Assembly: GCA_021292165.1 (NCBI GenBank)
Contig: CM037879.1
Location: 18,995,525-19,059,524 of the forward strand
Direction of reading: 5' to 3'
Source: Shinisaurus crocodilurus
Lineage: Eukaryota > Chordata > Lepidosauria > Squamata > Shinisauridae
Length of the DNA stretch: 64,000 nucleotides
The position numbers and the translations under genes are program-made. Below, one piece after another: positions 63,836-64,000 of this stretch (positions are counted from its first letter, which is position 1; each line of letters starts with the position of its first letter). The notes beneath the pieces were generated by a model. It did not search any database, was not told where the DNA came from, and saw only the letters and a list, made by a program, of their open reading frames with translations.

Positions 63836-64000
63836 AGAGCAATCCTATGACCCCGCCCAGACAGCATCTAGTAGAGGGCTATAGGATTCTTCAGAGACAC
63901 AGCTCCGTGGTCAGAAGAGAGTTCCAACCTTGGAGCTGGAGATCTGCGCTCTGATCCCCCTCCCCCCTTACAGCCGGCACGGAAAGAACCATGCCGACTG
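63836..64000. mobile_element. GC-rich DNA element, copy 2, cut by window end
   Basis: AGAGCAATCCTATGACCCC, GGCTATAGGATTCTTC and GGCACGGAAAGAACCATGCC match 1333..1640 with the hAT MITE removed. It provides the unoccupied insertion site (CATCTAGTAGAGGG). Confidence 0.65.

Larger units (their letters stand above)
38741..64000 (-). other. SRBD1: SRBD1 intron, 3' part (more than 25 kb)
   Basis: Ends (minus strand) at the acceptor CTGCAG, complement of 38741..38746. No further SRBD1 exon was recognised to the window edge. The content is described in the following entries. Confidence 0.7.

Noticed and set aside
1..64000. A bacterial-style operon, defence system or prophage
   Set aside because: Introns, SINEs, LINEs and vertebrate SRBD1 exons show this is animal nuclear DNA; no prokaryotic genes were found.

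Overview
This is vertebrate nuclear DNA, most likely from a lizard or snake (squamate). It has no operon-like gene packing. It is full of CR1, L2, L1 and RTE-like LINE fragments, tRNA- and 5S-derived SINEs, and non-autonomous hAT, mariner, Helitron and other DNA transposons. The retention of young MIR-type (CORE) SINEs together with L2 and CR1 fits lepidosaurs. Tuatara is not excluded and I cannot name the species.

The only host-gene sequence I can support is two short exons on the minus strand. They join perfectly in frame: 38649..38740 (92 nt) and 513..595 (83 nt). Together they encode the highly conserved end of the YqgF/RNase H-like region of SRBD1, the animal relative of bacterial Tex. 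The window is therefore an interior slice of SRBD1: a complete 38-kb intron between the two exons, the start of the next intron (1..512) and the 3' end of a >25-kb intron (38741..64000). Everything else is intronic.

Layout by region. 1-10 kb: exon, a GC-rich DNA element carrying a hAT MITE, L2 and CR1 tails, a mariner MITE, a Helitron, and a hAT element into which an L2 and a palindromic MITE were inserted. 10-20 kb: a TIR element and a 5'-truncated CR1 with an open reverse transcriptase frame, a CR1-in-CR1 nest, a repeat-poor stretch, and an L2 split by a SINE. 20-30 kb: a 982-bp GC-rich foldback hAT-like element with 8-bp target duplications, and a 5S rRNA/CR1 chimeric SINE inside a CR1. 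30-38 kb: an RTE-like LINE with an uninterrupted 569-codon frame ending in a C2H2 zinc finger, a tRNA SINE split by another SINE, and MITEs. 38-52 kb: exon, repeat-poor AT-rich intron, an L2 split by three small palindromic elements, a second CR1, a second 5S/CR1 SINE, and a second, inverted RTE-like copy inside a tRNA SINE. 52-64 kb: an L1 inserted in a SINE with a 16-bp duplication, CR1 pieces, a mariner MITE, an L2 split by a probable solo LTR, and a second copy of the element near the start.

The most unusual items are the 5S/CR1 SINE (two copies with the same junction, next to its probable CR1 partner), the GC-rich foldback hAT element, the (C)18 tract forming an SRBD1 splice acceptor, and the many nested insertions whose target duplications give relative ages. 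Clade names for LINEs rest on motif recognition, not on a database search.
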